Shown piece after piece: positions 1 through 9,145 of a stretch of DNA of 64,000 nucleotides. The stretch's first letter is position 1. Each line of letters starts with the position of its first letter. A program made the position numbers and the translations under genes. The stretch spans positions 1,364,001-1,428,000 of the forward strand of contig NZ_CP089466.1 of assembly GCF_021233415.1 (NCBI RefSeq). Direction: 5' to 3'. The stretch comes from Halobacterium litoreum. GTDB lineage: Archaea > Halobacteriota > Halobacteria > Halobacteriales > Halobacteriaceae. A model generated the notes under the pieces. The model made no database searches and had not been told where the DNA came from. It saw nothing but the letters and a program-made list of their open reading frames with translations.

Positions 1-109
1 GCTCGTCGCGTATCTCGAAGCCCACGACCTCGGCCCCGACGACTCGATTTCGGACCTCGTGTCGGCGGTCTCCGAGGAGGACGGCCTCGCGTTCCCGCGC
101 CGGCGGTAG
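1..109 (+). CDS. C-terminal end of an unknown protein (partial)
   Basis: An open frame enters from the left edge and ends at TAG 107-109, giving 35 residues that end in PRRR. Its codon use is GC-rich at third positions, as in the neighbours. The fragment is too short to name. It lies on the same strand as the chemotaxis operon but is separated from it by a promoter-like TTTTAG at about 121-126, so it is probably not part of that operon. Confidence 0.55.
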   Translation, partial: LVAYLEAHDLGPDDSISDLVSAVSEEDGLAFPRRR

Positions 110-153
110 CCGCGAAACAGTTTTAGTCGTGGTCGTCCGTGGTTCCGGCAGTG

Positions 154-684
154 ATGAACCTCGAAGACGCGGACCGCGTGGCCGAGAACGCCGCGCACGT
201 CGTCGAGTTCCAACTCGGCGACGAGGTCTGCGCCATCGACATCGACGCCGTTGACAGCATCGTCGAGTCGAAGCAAGTGACTCGCGTTCCGCGCGCCCCC
301 GAGGCCGTCGAGGGCGTGATGGACCTGCGCGGCGAGACGACCGCCATCGTCGACCCGCGGGAGTTCCTCGCCATCGGCGGCGACCACGACTCGGACAACA
401 TCCTCGTGTTGGACCGCGCCGACGACAAACAGAAGATCGGCCTCCGAGTCGCCGAAGTGACGGAAGTGTCGGGCTACGCGGACCACCAGATCGACCGCGG
501 TGACCGCGTGTCTCGCATCGGCACGTCGGCCATCGAGCGCGAACTCGTCGAGGGCGTCATCCGGAAGGGCGCGACCGAGGACGACGAGGACGAAGACCAC
601 GACGTCGAGTTGGTGTTGTGGCTCGACATCGACCGGCTCATCGAGTCGGTGTCTGCGGGCGAAAACGGCGACAATCAGCGCTGA
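154..684 (+). CDS. cheW: CheW chemotaxis coupling protein (first copy)
   Basis: CheW couples membrane or soluble transducers to the histidine kinase CheA. The 176-residue product has the CheW fold pattern: VVEFQLGDEVCAIDI near the N-terminus, VTRVPRAPEAVEGVMDLRGE in the middle, then the DPREFL and GLRVAEV strands. A GTG lies in frame at 139, but ATG 154 sits about 30 bases below a TTTTAG element, the leaderless spacing used across this window, so I prefer 154. It is the first gene of the che block, 47 bases ahead of cheY. A second, shorter cheW closes the motility island at 22933. Confidence 0.95.
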   Translation: MNLEDADRVAENAAHVVEFQLGDEVCAIDIDAVDSIVESKQVTRVPRAPEAVEGVMDLRGETTAIVDPREFLAIGGDHDSDNILVLDRADDKQKIGLRVAEVTEVSGYADHQIDRGDRVSRIGTSAIERELVEGVIRKGATEDDEDEDHDVELVLWLDIDRLIESVSAGENGDNQR

Positions 685-731
685 TAATCGGTCAGGAGAC
701 TTTATTAGCCCCTTTGCCAAAGACGCTTAGC

Positions 732-1094
732 ATGGCGAAGCAGGTCCTACTGGTGGACGACTCCGAGTTTATGCGGAACTTGCTCCGCGAGATTCTCGAA
801 GAGGAGTTCGAGATCGCGGACGAAGCCGAGAACGGAGTCGAAGCCGTAGAGATGTACAAGGAGTACGAGCCGGACCTCGTGATGATGGACATCGTGATGC
901 CGATTCGGGACGGCATCGAAGCGACCTCCGAAATCAAGGAGTACGACGGCAGCGCCCACATCATCATGTGTACGAGCATCGGGCAGGAGGAGAAGATGAA
1001 GAAGGCGGTGAAGGCTGGCGCCGACGGCTACATCACGAAGCCGTTCCAGAAGCCCAGCGTCATGGACGCCATCTCGGACGTGCTCACGGCATGA
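732..1094 (+). CDS. cheY: CheY chemotaxis response regulator
   Basis: This is a single-domain receiver of 120 residues that takes phosphate from CheA and signals to the archaellum switch through CheF. The acidic pair D9/D10, phospho-acceptor D53 (MMDIVMP), T81 and K103 (TKPF) are all present. The start at 732 lies about 27 bases below a TTTATTAG element at about 703-710, which suggests that it has its own promoter downstream of cheW. The last bases overlap cheB in an ATGA junction, so the two are translationally coupled. Confidence 0.97.
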   Translation: MAKQVLLVDDSEFMRNLLREILEEEFEIADEAENGVEAVEMYKEYEPDLVMMDIVMPIRDGIEATSEIKEYDGSAHIIMCTSIGQEEKMKKAVKAGADGYITKPFQKPSVMDAISDVLTA

Positions 1095-2125
1095 CGCGTG
1101 CGCTGGTGGTCGACGACTCGCATTTCATGCGAACGGTCATCAGCGACATCTTGGAGACCGGAGGCATCGACGTCGTCGACACCGCGTCGAACGGCGCGAA
1201 GGCGGTCGACAAAGTCGCCGACGTGGACCCGGACGTGGTGACGATGGACGTGGAGATGCCGGAGATGAACGGCATCGAAGCGGTCGAAGCCATCATGGAC
1301 GACCACCCGGTGCCGATTCTGATGCTGTCCGCGCTCACCACCGAGGACGCGGACGCCACCCTCGAAGCGATGGAGAAGGGCGCCGTGGACACGTTCGCGA
1401 AGCCCGGCGGCACCATCTCGACGGAGCTCTCCGGCCACAGCGAGGAACTCGTGGCGGCCGTCGAGGACGTCGCCGCCGCGGACCCGACGGCGGGCCACGA
1501 CGTCCAACAGACGACGTCCACGGCCGGCGGGGACGATTTCGTGGACGACCCGACGCTGCTCGTCGGCGCGTCCACGGGCGGGCCGAACGTCGTGGAGTCG
1601 ATTCTGGCGTCGCTCCCGCGGGAGGCGGACTTCCGGATTCTCGTCGTCCAGCACATGCCCGACCAGTTCACGTCGCGGTTCGCGAAGCGACTGGACGAGT
1701 CCAGCGACTACGACATCAAGGAAGCGGCGGACGGCGCGCGCATCGGCGGCGGCGAGGGGTTGGTCGCGCGCGGCGACTACCACATGCGCGTCTCGGGCTA
1801 CTCGAACGGCCGCCTGCGCGTGCGCCTCGACCAGAGCGAGCGACGCCACAGCGTGCGACCCGCCATCGACGTGACGATGGAGAGCGCGGCCGAGCGCGTG
1901 ACCGACCCGACGGTCGCGGCCGTCCTCACCGGGATGGGGACGGACGGCGCCGCGGGCGTTCGCGCAATCAAGGACGCGGGCGGCCACACGTTCGCACAGG
2001 ACGAGGAGACCAGCGCCGTGTTCGGCATCCCGGAGCGCGCCATCGAGACGGGGTGCGTGGACGAGGTGTTGCCGGCCGAACGGCTGACCGAAGCGATCAC
2101 CGACTCGATACGGAGGAGTACGTGA
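1091..2125 (+). CDS. cheB: CheB protein-glutamate methylesterase
   Basis: CheB demethylates and deamidates transducers to give adaptation. The N-terminal receiver has D53 (TMDVEMPEMNG). A linker at residues 120-150 leads to the esterase domain with the catalytic triad S161 (GASTGG), H188 (VVQHMP) and D285 (GMGTDGAAGV). The length of 344 residues is normal for the family. The start ATG overlaps the cheY stop, and the gene ends directly before cheA, so it is within the operon. Confidence 0.97.
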   Translation: MTRALVVDDSHFMRTVISDILETGGIDVVDTASNGAKAVDKVADVDPDVVTMDVEMPEMNGIEAVEAIMDDHPVPILMLSALTTEDADATLEAMEKGAVDTFAKPGGTISTELSGHSEELVAAVEDVAAADPTAGHDVQQTTSTAGGDDFVDDPTLLVGASTGGPNVVESILASLPREADFRILVVQHMPDQFTSRFAKRLDESSDYDIKEAADGARIGGGEGLVARGDYHMRVSGYSNGRLRVRLDQSERRHSVRPAIDVTMESAAERVTDPTVAAVLTGMGTDGAAGVRAIKDAGGHTFAQDEETSAVFGIPERAIETGCVDEVLPAERLTEAITDSIRRST

Positions 2126-4141
2126 ATGGACGACTATCTTGAAGCATTCGTGCGCGAGGGCGAAGAGCACGTCACGAACCTGAACAACGCCTTGCTCGAA
2201 CTGGAGTCGGACCCGGGCAACGAGGAGGCGATGGACGAGATATTCCGGACGGCCCACACGCTGAAGGGGAACTTCGGCGCGATGGGGTTCGAGGGCGCGA
2301 GCGACCTCGCGCACGCCGTCGAGGACCTCTTAGACGAGATGCGACAGGGGGAACTCGAAGTGACCGCGGACCGCATGGACCGCATCTTCGAGGGCATCGA
2401 CGCCATCGAAGCCTGCCTCGACGAAATCGAGGCGAACGGCGAAGTCCAGCGGGACGTGACAGACACCATCGAGTCCGTGCGCGCCGTCCTCGACGAGGCG
2501 GCGGCCGAAGCCGAAGCGGATGCCGCCGCCAGCGACGACGAGGACACCGCCGCCGGATTCGACCCCCTCTCGGTCGTCGACGAAGCGACGGTCGCGGACG
2601 TCGACGCCGGCGTCTACCACGTTCGCGTGGACATGTCCGACTCCGAGATGAAGGGCGTCGACGGGATGTTCGTGTTGGAGGCGGCGACCGAGTCCTTCGA
2701 CCTGCTCGGCGCCGACCCCGAACCGGACGCCATCAACGACGGCGAGTTCGAGGACGGCTTCGACCTCGTGGTCGCCACCGAGATGACGGACGTGAAAGCG
2801 ACCGTCGAGTCGTTCCCGAAACTCACGGGCGCGTCAGTCACCGAGGTCACCGATTTCGACGGCGCGACCGACGAGGAGGACGGCGAGGACGCGGACGACA
2901 CCGTCGACACCGACGACGCGACCGACGCGACGCCGGACGCAGACGAGAGTGCGCCCGCCAGCGACGACGGCAGCGGGGACGACGAGTCTGCGGTGCAGTC
3001 CACCGACACGGAGATTCAGTCCGTGCGCGTGGACGTCGACCAACTCGACGAACTCCACGGCCTCGTCGAGCAACTGGTGACGACGCGCATCAAACTCCGG
3101 CGCGGCGTCGAGGACAGCGAGCGACAGGTCCTCGACGAACTCGACGAACTCGACAAGATTACGTCGAGTCTGCAGGACACCGTGATGGACATGCGGCTGG
3201 TCCCGATGAAGAAAATCGTCGGGAAGTTCCCGCGGCTCGTCCGCGACCTCGCGCGCGAGCAGGACAAACAGATCGACTTCGTCGTGGAGGGCGACGACGT
3301 GGAACTCGACCGCACCATCCTCACCGAAATCAGCGACCCGCTGATGCACCTGCTCCGGAACGCGGTCGACCACGGCATCGAACCGCCCGAAGTCCGCGAG
3401 GCGAACGGCAAAGACCCCGAGGGGACCATCACGCTCTCGGCGGAGCGCGACCGCGACCGCGTGCTCATCCAGGTCGAGGACGACGGCGCCGGAATCGACC
3501 ACGAGACGATGCGGGAGAAAGCCGTCGAGAAGGGCGTCAAGAGCCGCGAGGAAGTCGAAGAGATGCCCGACGGGGAAGTCGAGGACCTCGTCTTCCACCC
3601 CGGCTTCTCCACGAACGAGGAGGTCACGGACGTCTCCGGGCGCGGCGTCGGGATGGACGTCGTGCGCGACACCGTGACCCGCCTCGACGGCTCCGTCTCC
3701 GTCTCCAGCGTCCCCGGCGAGGGGACGACGTTCACGATGACGCTCCCGGTGACCGTCGCCATCGTGAAGGTGCTGTTCGTGGAGAGCGGCGGCGAGGAGT
3801 ACGGCATCCCCATCAAGACCGTCGACGAGATTTCGCGGATGAAGCCCGTGAAGACCGTCGACGGCGAGGAAGTCATCACCTACGACGAGACGGTCTACCC
3901 GCTCGTGCGTCTCGGCGGCGCGCTGAACGTCCCCGGCGAGACGAAAAACGGCGACGGGATGCTCGTGCGCATCCGCGACTCCGAGCGGCAGGTCGCGATT
4001 CACTGCGACGACGTCCGCGGACAGGAGGAAGTCGTCGTCAAGCCATTCGAGGGCATCCTCTCGGGCATCCCCGGCCTGTCCGGCGCGGCGGTGCTCGGCG
4101 AAGGCGACGTGGTCACGATTCTGGACGTTGCGACGCTCTAA
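2126..4141 (+). CDS. cheA: CheA chemotaxis histidine kinase
   Basis: CheA autophosphorylates and feeds CheY and CheB. The 671 residues read in order: an Hpt/P1 domain with H44 in RTAHTLKGN; an acidic P2 region and linker to about residue 290, very rich in D and E; the P3 dimerization helices with the conserved MDMRLVPM; a P4 ATPase with the N box LLRNAVDHG, G1 VEDDGAGID and G2 GRGVGMD; and a C-terminal CheW-like P5 domain. Every catalytic motif is intact. ATG 2126 immediately follows the cheB stop. Confidence 0.97.
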   Translation: MDDYLEAFVREGEEHVTNLNNALLELESDPGNEEAMDEIFRTAHTLKGNFGAMGFEGASDLAHAVEDLLDEMRQGELEVTADRMDRIFEGIDAIEACLDEIEANGEVQRDVTDTIESVRAVLDEAAAEAEADAAASDDEDTAAGFDPLSVVDEATVADVDAGVYHVRVDMSDSEMKGVDGMFVLEAATESFDLLGADPEPDAINDGEFEDGFDLVVATEMTDVKATVESFPKLTGASVTEVTDFDGATDEEDGEDADDTVDTDDATDATPDADESAPASDDGSGDDESAVQSTDTEIQSVRVDVDQLDELHGLVEQLVTTRIKLRRGVEDSERQVLDELDELDKITSSLQDTVMDMRLVPMKKIVGKFPRLVRDLAREQDKQIDFVVEGDDVELDRTILTEISDPLMHLLRNAVDHGIEPPEVREANGKDPEGTITLSAERDRDRVLIQVEDDGAGIDHETMREKAVEKGVKSREEVEEMPDGEVEDLVFHPGFSTNEEVTDVSGRGVGMDVVRDTVTRLDGSVSVSSVPGEGTTFTMTLPVTVAIVKVLFVESGGEEYGIPIKTVDEISRMKPVKTVDGEEVITYDETVYPLVRLGGALNVPGETKNGDGMLVRIRDSERQVAIHCDDVRGQEEVVVKPFEGILSGIPGLSGAAVLGEGDVVTILDVATL

Positions 4142-4145
4142 AAGC

Positions 4146-4733
4146 ATGAGTACGATGATCGACATCCGGCGATTACAGACGGTGAACGAACTCGCCCGAG
4201 CGGGCGCGACGACGGTCGCGGACAACCTCAGCCAGCTCACGGGCGTCGAGACGGAGATGCAGATTACGAAAATCAACGTCATCGACGTCGAAGACCTCGG
4301 CGCTCACCTCGGCGACCAGAAACAGGTCGGCGTGAACGTCCCCCTGCAGGAACAGCCCTACGGCTCCGTGCTCGTGTTGTTCGACGACGAGAGCGCGCGC
4401 CGCGTCGCGTCCACGATGATGGGCGGCATCGAGAGCAGCGGCGGCGGGTACAGTGACATGGAGCGCTCGGCCATCCGCGAGGTCGGGAACATCATGACCA
4501 GCGGCTTCATCGACGGCTGGGCGAACGTCCTCGGGCGCACCATCGACATCTCGACGCCACAACTCATCCGCGCGGACGGCCACGAAATCGCCGACCACTG
4601 CGTCGACCCCGGCGAACACGAGATAGCGATGGTGTTCGACGCGACGCTCCACGCGCCGGACGCCGACGTCGAGGCGAAAATCTACTCGTTCCCCGACGTC
4701 GAGGAGTTCGTCGCGATGATCAACGACATCTGA
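4146..4733 (+). CDS. cheC: CheC-family CheY phosphatase (CheJ/CheC1)
   Basis: This is a 195-residue single CheC domain, called CheJ in H. salinarum. CheC proteins dephosphorylate CheY-P, and their activity is raised by CheD. The helix motif (D/S)xxxExxN is seen in MERSAIREVGNIMTSGF, followed by DGWANVLG. I use ATG 4146, four bases after the cheA stop; ATG 4155 is a possible alternative. The gene ends in a TGATG overlap with the next CheC-type gene. Confidence 0.92.
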   Translation: MSTMIDIRRLQTVNELARAGATTVADNLSQLTGVETEMQITKINVIDVEDLGAHLGDQKQVGVNVPLQEQPYGSVLVLFDDESARRVASTMMGGIESSGGGYSDMERSAIREVGNIMTSGFIDGWANVLGRTIDISTPQLIRADGHEIADHCVDPGEHEIAMVFDATLHAPDADVEAKIYSFPDVEEFVAMINDI

Positions 4734-5866
4734 TGCGAGTCGACCTCGACGCCGTCGCGTCGTTCAGCGAGACCGGCGACGAGGGCGGCCGCCGGGCCGC
4801 CGAGTCGCTGGAGACGATGACCGGCGTGGCCGCGAACTGCGATTTGACGCGCACGACGCTCGTGGACGCGGACGGCCTCGAAGCGTTTCTCGGCGACGAA
4901 CCGACCAGATTCGAGGTCGAGTTCGGCGGCGCGCTCTCCGGGCGCGCGTACGTCTCTTTCGACGGCGCGTTCGCCCGGAACGTCGCCGACGAACTGGCGA
5001 TGGGAGAGGCGGCGCTCCCGGAGATCGCGAACATCCTCACCAGCGGGTTCGTGGACGTGTGGGCGGAACGCGCCCCGGACACCATCGATATCCACCCGCC
5101 CGTCGAAGTCGAGGACGACGAGTCGCTCGCGCCGGACGCCAGCGTCGTCGACGGCGCGGCGTTCGTCTTCGAGAGCCAGGTGACGTTCGCGGGCGCCGGC
5201 GAGTGCCGGTTCGCCGTCGTACCCGACGCCGAATCCTTCGCCGAGTTCCTCGCCGCCGACGACGACGCGATGTCGTGGGATGGCCTCTCGGCGTACCTCC
5301 GGTTGGCGTCAGAGAGCGCGGCGAACGTCCAGTCCCACCTCGCCGCGATGACGGGCGTGGACGCCGAGCTGGTGGAGTCCCACGTCGACTTCGTGCCCGT
5401 CGAGCGCGTGCCGTCGCTGTTGGACGATGCTGCCTACGAGGGTGCCGTCTTCGAGAGCGAGGGCGCCGTCGAGAGCGTCATCGCCATCCTCTTCGACGAG
5501 GCCGAACCGGGCGCCGTCGCGGGCGCGATGCTCGGCGACGACCCGGACCCCGACCTCGCCGAGAGCGCGGTCGCCGAACTCGGCAACGTCACCGCGAGTG
5601 GCTTCCTCGACGAGTGGGCCAACGCCCTCGACACCACCATCGACGTGTCCACGCCGTCTCATGTCCGGGACGACGGGCGCGCCGTCCTCGACACGGTCGC
5701 GGCGGCCTACGGCCGACACGCCGACACCATCGCCGTCGTCAACACCACTGTCGCGCTCGGCGACGACCTCGTCTGCCGGGTGTGTGCGTTCCCGAACCCC
5801 GAGGACGCCGACACGCTCGGCGAAATCGCGGCGGCGCTCGACGCGAACGCGGGTGAGACGGAGTGA
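4733..5866 (+). CDS. cheC2: Tandem two-domain CheC protein (CheC2)
   Basis: The 377 residues form two consecutive CheC-like modules. Each carries its own E-x2-N helix: LPEIANILTSGFVDVWAE near residue 90 and AVAELGNVTASGFLDEWAN near residue 280. Each is followed by a T/S-IDxxxP strand. The gene overlaps its upstream neighbour by one base and cheD by four bases (GTGA), so it is co-translated. The double module suggests an internal duplication of the 195-residue neighbour. Whether both sites are active phosphatases cannot be read from the sequence. Confidence 0.88.
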   Translation: MRVDLDAVASFSETGDEGGRRAAESLETMTGVAANCDLTRTTLVDADGLEAFLGDEPTRFEVEFGGALSGRAYVSFDGAFARNVADELAMGEAALPEIANILTSGFVDVWAERAPDTIDIHPPVEVEDDESLAPDASVVDGAAFVFESQVTFAGAGECRFAVVPDAESFAEFLAADDDAMSWDGLSAYLRLASESAANVQSHLAAMTGVDAELVESHVDFVPVERVPSLLDDAAYEGAVFESEGAVESVIAILFDEAEPGAVAGAMLGDDPDPDLAESAVAELGNVTASGFLDEWANALDTTIDVSTPSHVRDDGRAVLDTVAAAYGRHADTIAVVNTTVALGDDLVCRVCAFPNPEDADTLGEIAAALDANAGETE

Positions 5867-6342
5867 CCGCCGACACGTCCACGGTCCGCGTCGGCGTCGC
5901 CGACTGGCGAGTCGCCGACGACGACTCGATTCTCGTCACCAGCGGCCTCGGGTCGTGTGTCGCCGTGGTCGTCTACGACCCCGACGCCGGCATCGGGGGG
6001 CTACTCCACGCGATGCTCCCGGAGGCCCCCGCGCCAGTCGACACGCCCGCGAAGTACGTCGACTCGGGGTTCGACGAGATGCGCGAAGCGCTCTCTGGGC
6101 TCGGCGCCGACCCCGAGAACCTCTCGGGGAAACTCGCCGGCGGCAGTTCGATGCTCGACATCTCCGTCGGCGACGCAATCGGCGACCGGAACGTCGCCGC
6201 CGCCGAGCGCGCGCTCGCCGACGCGGACGTCGACCTCGTCGCCGCCGAGACCGGCGGGAACAACGGCCGGTCGGTGTCCTTTAGTCCCACGAGCGGCGAC
6301 GTTACCATAGACCGGGTGGACTCCGAGGTGCAAGTAATTTGA
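5863..6342 (+). CDS. cheD: CheD chemoreceptor glutamine deamidase
   Basis: CheD deamidates transducer glutamines and binds CheC. Its catalytic Cys and His are visible as C32 in [14 protein letters not shown] and H49 in [10 protein letters not shown]. The 159-residue length is typical. The start is GTG, overlapping the cheC2 stop, and the TGA stop overlaps the TTG start of cheR. This tight coupling keeps the CheC-CheD-CheR adaptation proteins together. Confidence 0.95.
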   Translation: MTADTSTVRVGVADWRVADDDSILVTSGLGSCVAVVVYDPDAGIGGLLHAMLPEAPAPVDTPAKYVDSGFDEMREALSGLGADPENLSGKLAGGSSMLDISVGDAIGDRNVAAAERALADADVDLVAAETGGNNGRSVSFSPTSGDVTIDRVDSEVQVI

Positions 6343-7142
6343 CTGCGTTCGAGGATTTACTGCGGTTCGTCGAACGCGAAACGACGTTCGCGAGCAGTTA
6401 CTACGACGACGACTACCTCGACCGCCGCATCTCCGCGCGAATGCGTCGCTGTGGCACCGAGACCTACGAAGCGTACCTCGACGTGCTCCGCGACGACGAG
6501 GACGAGCGGGCGGAACTGCTGGACACGCTCAGCGTGAACGTCACGCAGTTCTTCCGCGATACGAAGGTCTGGACGGCGCTCAGGGACGTCCTCCTCGAAG
6601 CGGCCGAGGAGACGCGGTCGCTGAACGTCTGGTCGGCGGCCTGTGCCGACGGCCGAGAGCCCTACTCCATCGCGATGCTCGCGCTCGACGCCGGCATCCC
6701 CGCGCGCCGCATCGACATCCTCGCGACCGACATCGACGAGGACGCGCTCGCTCGCGCGCGAGCCGGGCGCTACGAGAGCACGCGCACCGCGGACATCCGC
6801 GAACAACTCGACTTCCTCGACGATCCCGGCGCGTACGTCGACAAGGACGGCGACCGCGGGTTCGTCGTCGCCGACCACGTCAAAGACCTCGTCACCTTCG
6901 AGCGCCACGACCTCATCACGGACGACCCGAAGTCCGGGTTCGACGTCGTCGCCTGCCGGAACGTCTGCATCTACATCGACAAACAGTACAAGCGACCGAT
7001 TCTCGACACCGTCAGCGCGTCCGTCAAGACGGGCGGCCACCTCGTGCTCGGACAGACCGAGACGCTGCCCGGCGAAGTCAAGGAGCGCTTCGAAGCCGCC
7101 GACCCCCGAATCCGCGTCTACCGCCGCCAACCCGAGGACTGA
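6339..7142 (+). CDS. cheR: CheR chemotaxis protein methyltransferase
   Basis: CheR transfers methyl groups from S-adenosylmethionine to transducer glutamates. The 267 residues show the N-terminal helical domain ([11 protein letters not shown]), the SAM-binding segment [18 protein letters not shown], and the late motif [13 protein letters not shown]. The start codon is TTG, embedded in the cheD stop, an unusual start but forced by the operon geometry. It is the last gene of the che operon; a 68-base gap with a new promoter separates it from cheF. Confidence 0.95.
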   Translation: MTAFEDLLRFVERETTFASSYYDDDYLDRRISARMRRCGTETYEAYLDVLRDDEDERAELLDTLSVNVTQFFRDTKVWTALRDVLLEAAEETRSLNVWSAACADGREPYSIAMLALDAGIPARRIDILATDIDEDALARARAGRYESTRTADIREQLDFLDDPGAYVDKDGDRGFVVADHVKDLVTFERHDLITDDPKSGFDVVACRNVCIYIDKQYKRPILDTVSASVKTGGHLVLGQTETLPGEVKERFEAADPRIRVYRRQPED

Positions 7143-7210
7143 ATCGGGTTCGCGAGGAGTAACGCTTATTCGCTCCCGCCGACCATTCACGCTCGTACCT
7201 GAGGGGGACC

Positions 7211-8074
7211 ATGTCGGAATCAGCCATCGCGGACTTCGTCACGTCGTTCATCCCGAACACAGCCACGCACGTCGAACCGGTACGCGGACGCGTGGTGATG
7301 AGCAAACGCCGCATCGTCCTCGCGACGGACGACGCTAAGACAACCATCCCCCTCGGCGGCGTCTTCGACGTCCAACACGACACCGCGCCCGGCGACCTCG
7401 CGGAGTTCTTCGACGACACCGTCACGGTCGCCTACGAACGCGACGGCGAGAAACGCGTCGCCGTCATCGAGGGCGCCGGCAGCACGGTGGACAAGTTCGT
7501 CACGCTCGTGTTCAAGGGCTTGCTGAACGGCACCACCGTCTACGCCAAAGACCCGGCGCGACGCGGCGGCAGAGTCACCGACCAATCGTTCGAGTCCGGG
7601 AGCCTCTTTCTCGTCCCCGGCGCGGTCGAACTCCGGGGCGACGTCGGCGGCCGCATCGACCTCTCGACGGTCACGCACTTCGAACGCGTCGAACGCGACG
7701 TCAACGGCTCCACGCGACCGCTCCTCTCCGTCCGACACATGGGCGACGCCGGCGCCGTCACCACCGAACTCGTCCTCGACTCCGGGCGGAAGATGAATCT
7801 CCTCGGGCGCTACATCCGCCTGAAGTACACGCATCTCAAACAGAACCTCAAGGACGTCGACCTCACCGAGGAGGAGATCGAGGCGCTCGTCGCCATCTAC
7901 TCCAGTGGCCCGAACGCCAGTCTCGCGGCCGTCCTCGGCGTCGACGCCTCCCGCGTCACGATGTTCCTCAACGACCTCATCGACAAGGACCTCGTGAAAG
8001 ACGAGGACGGCCTCCACCTCACGTCGATGGGGCGAGCCGCCGTCAGCGAACACATCGAAGACGTCAACGTCTGA
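7211..8074 (+). CDS. cheF2: CheF2-like archaeal chemotaxis adaptor (DUF439)
   Basis: CheF proteins are archaea-specific and connect CheY to the archaellum motor; this gene takes the position of CheF2 (OE2404R) in H. salinarum. The 287 residues are a beta-rich DUF439 domain starting SESAIADFVTSFI. The last 70 residues (LTEEEIEALVAIYSS through SRVTMFLNDLIDKDLV) look like a winged helix. A TATA-like CTTATTC lies at about 7165, and a purine-rich GAGGGGG stands 5 bases before ATG 7211, a rare Shine-Dalgarno-like start here. It is convergent with the paralogue at 8123. Confidence 0.88.
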   Translation: MSESAIADFVTSFIPNTATHVEPVRGRVVMSKRRIVLATDDAKTTIPLGGVFDVQHDTAPGDLAEFFDDTVTVAYERDGEKRVAVIEGAGSTVDKFVTLVFKGLLNGTTVYAKDPARRGGRVTDQSFESGSLFLVPGAVELRGDVGGRIDLSTVTHFERVERDVNGSTRPLLSVRHMGDAGAVTTELVLDSGRKMNLLGRYIRLKYTHLKQNLKDVDLTEEEIEALVAIYSSGPNASLAAVLGVDASRVTMFLNDLIDKDLVKDEDGLHLTSMGRAAVSEHIEDVNV

Positions 8075-8110
8075 CGTCGGCGTCGACTCCACTCTCGAAA
8101 AACGCCTCCC

Positions 8111-8128
8111 GAGTAGCGCTCGCTACTC
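8111..8128. terminator. Inverted repeat between convergent cheF genes
   Basis: GAGTAGCG-CT-CGCTACTC is a perfect 8-bp-arm hairpin that spans the stop codon of the minus-strand cheF1 and lies 36 bases after the plus-strand cheF2 stop. Its place between two convergent genes fits a bidirectional terminator or a stabilising 3-prime hairpin. No long T tract follows on either side. Confidence 0.4.
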
Positions 8129-8992
8129 CTCGTTGATGGCTTCGCTCGCGATGTTCCGGCCGCGCGTCTTCATCGACACTTCGCGGCGCTTGCGCACCTC
8201 CTCGAGGACGTCCACTTCGACGAGGCGCTCGAAGATTGACTCCACCTCGTCGACGTCCATCCCGAGGAAGTCCGGAATCTCGAACGACGACACACCGGAG
8301 TACAGCGCCATCAACACGCGCTTTTCGGTCTCCGAGAGGTCGACCGACCCCTGGCTCTTTCGAGCCTCCTTACTCAACAGCGATTCGAGAATCGAACACG
8401 TGTGCGAGTCACTCGAGAAGTACGTCTGCACGCTCGTGTCGTCGACTGTGTGCTCGACTTTCAACACCGGGCTCTTCTCGCCCTGCACCTCCAGCGACGC
8501 CGCCTCCGCGGACCCAACGTCGTCTAACTCCACGGAGACGAACGACCCGTTCGACATCGCGACGCTCAACTGGTCCTCGTCGACCTTGATGCGCGCGCGC
8601 TCGAAGGACTCGTCTTGTACCACCCCGCCTTGCACCGCGGGGTGTTTCACGAGCATCTCCGTCTGGTCTAAGAGCGCGCCGTACAGTTTGCTCTCGAACT
8701 GCTCGGTATTCTCCCCCAGCGAGAGCAACACGACGCTCTCGTTGTTCATCTGGATGCTCACGTAGTCGCTGACCTGGGCGACCGTCTGGTTCACGTCGTA
8801 GCGGCCACTCAGACTGGCAATCTCCGACAGCGGGAGGTTGCGTTTCCCGTCGTTGCCCGCGAGCACGATGCGCTTGTTCGACAGGAGGATGCGACCGTTC
8901 GTCCACTCGGCGTCCTTCAAGCGACGACCGTCCTTGACGGCCTGCAGGAACTTCCCCGCGCCGTCGGCGACTTTGTACTCGGACTCGCTCAT
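8123..8992 (-). CDS. cheF1: CheF1-like archaeal chemotaxis adaptor (DUF439)
   Basis: This 289-residue paralogue of the 7211 gene corresponds by position and strand to CheF1 (OE2402F) of H. salinarum, which binds CheY, CheC2/CheD and the ArlCE proteins. It shares with CheF2 the pattern NKRIVLAGNDGKRNLPLSEI near the N-terminus and a C-terminal winged-helix-like part (LSETEKRVLMALYSG, then EIPDFLGMDVDEVESIFERL). It is read in the same direction as the HEAT gene and the archaellins. Confidence 0.88.
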   Translation of the reverse strand: MSESEYKVADGAGKFLQAVKDGRRLKDAEWTNGRILLSNKRIVLAGNDGKRNLPLSEIASLSGRYDVNQTVAQVSDYVSIQMNNESVVLLSLGENTEQFESKLYGALLDQTEMLVKHPAVQGGVVQDESFERARIKVDEDQLSVAMSNGSFVSVELDDVGSAEAASLEVQGEKSPVLKVEHTVDDTSVQTYFSSDSHTCSILESLLSKEARKSQGSVDLSETEKRVLMALYSGVSSFEIPDFLGMDVDEVESIFERLVEVDVLEEVRKRREVSMKTRGRNIASEAINEE

Positions 8993-9145
8993 TCCTCACC
9001 TGTGGCCGTCGTTCCGCACGCAGTGTCCCCCCGATTCCCGCGCCCACGCGACGCGTCCCGACTCATCGTTGTGCTACGTATTCAGGTGGCGTATTTAATG
9101 CTTTGCGTGCGATTCTCGCGAGTGAAATCGACGGCGGGCAGTCCG

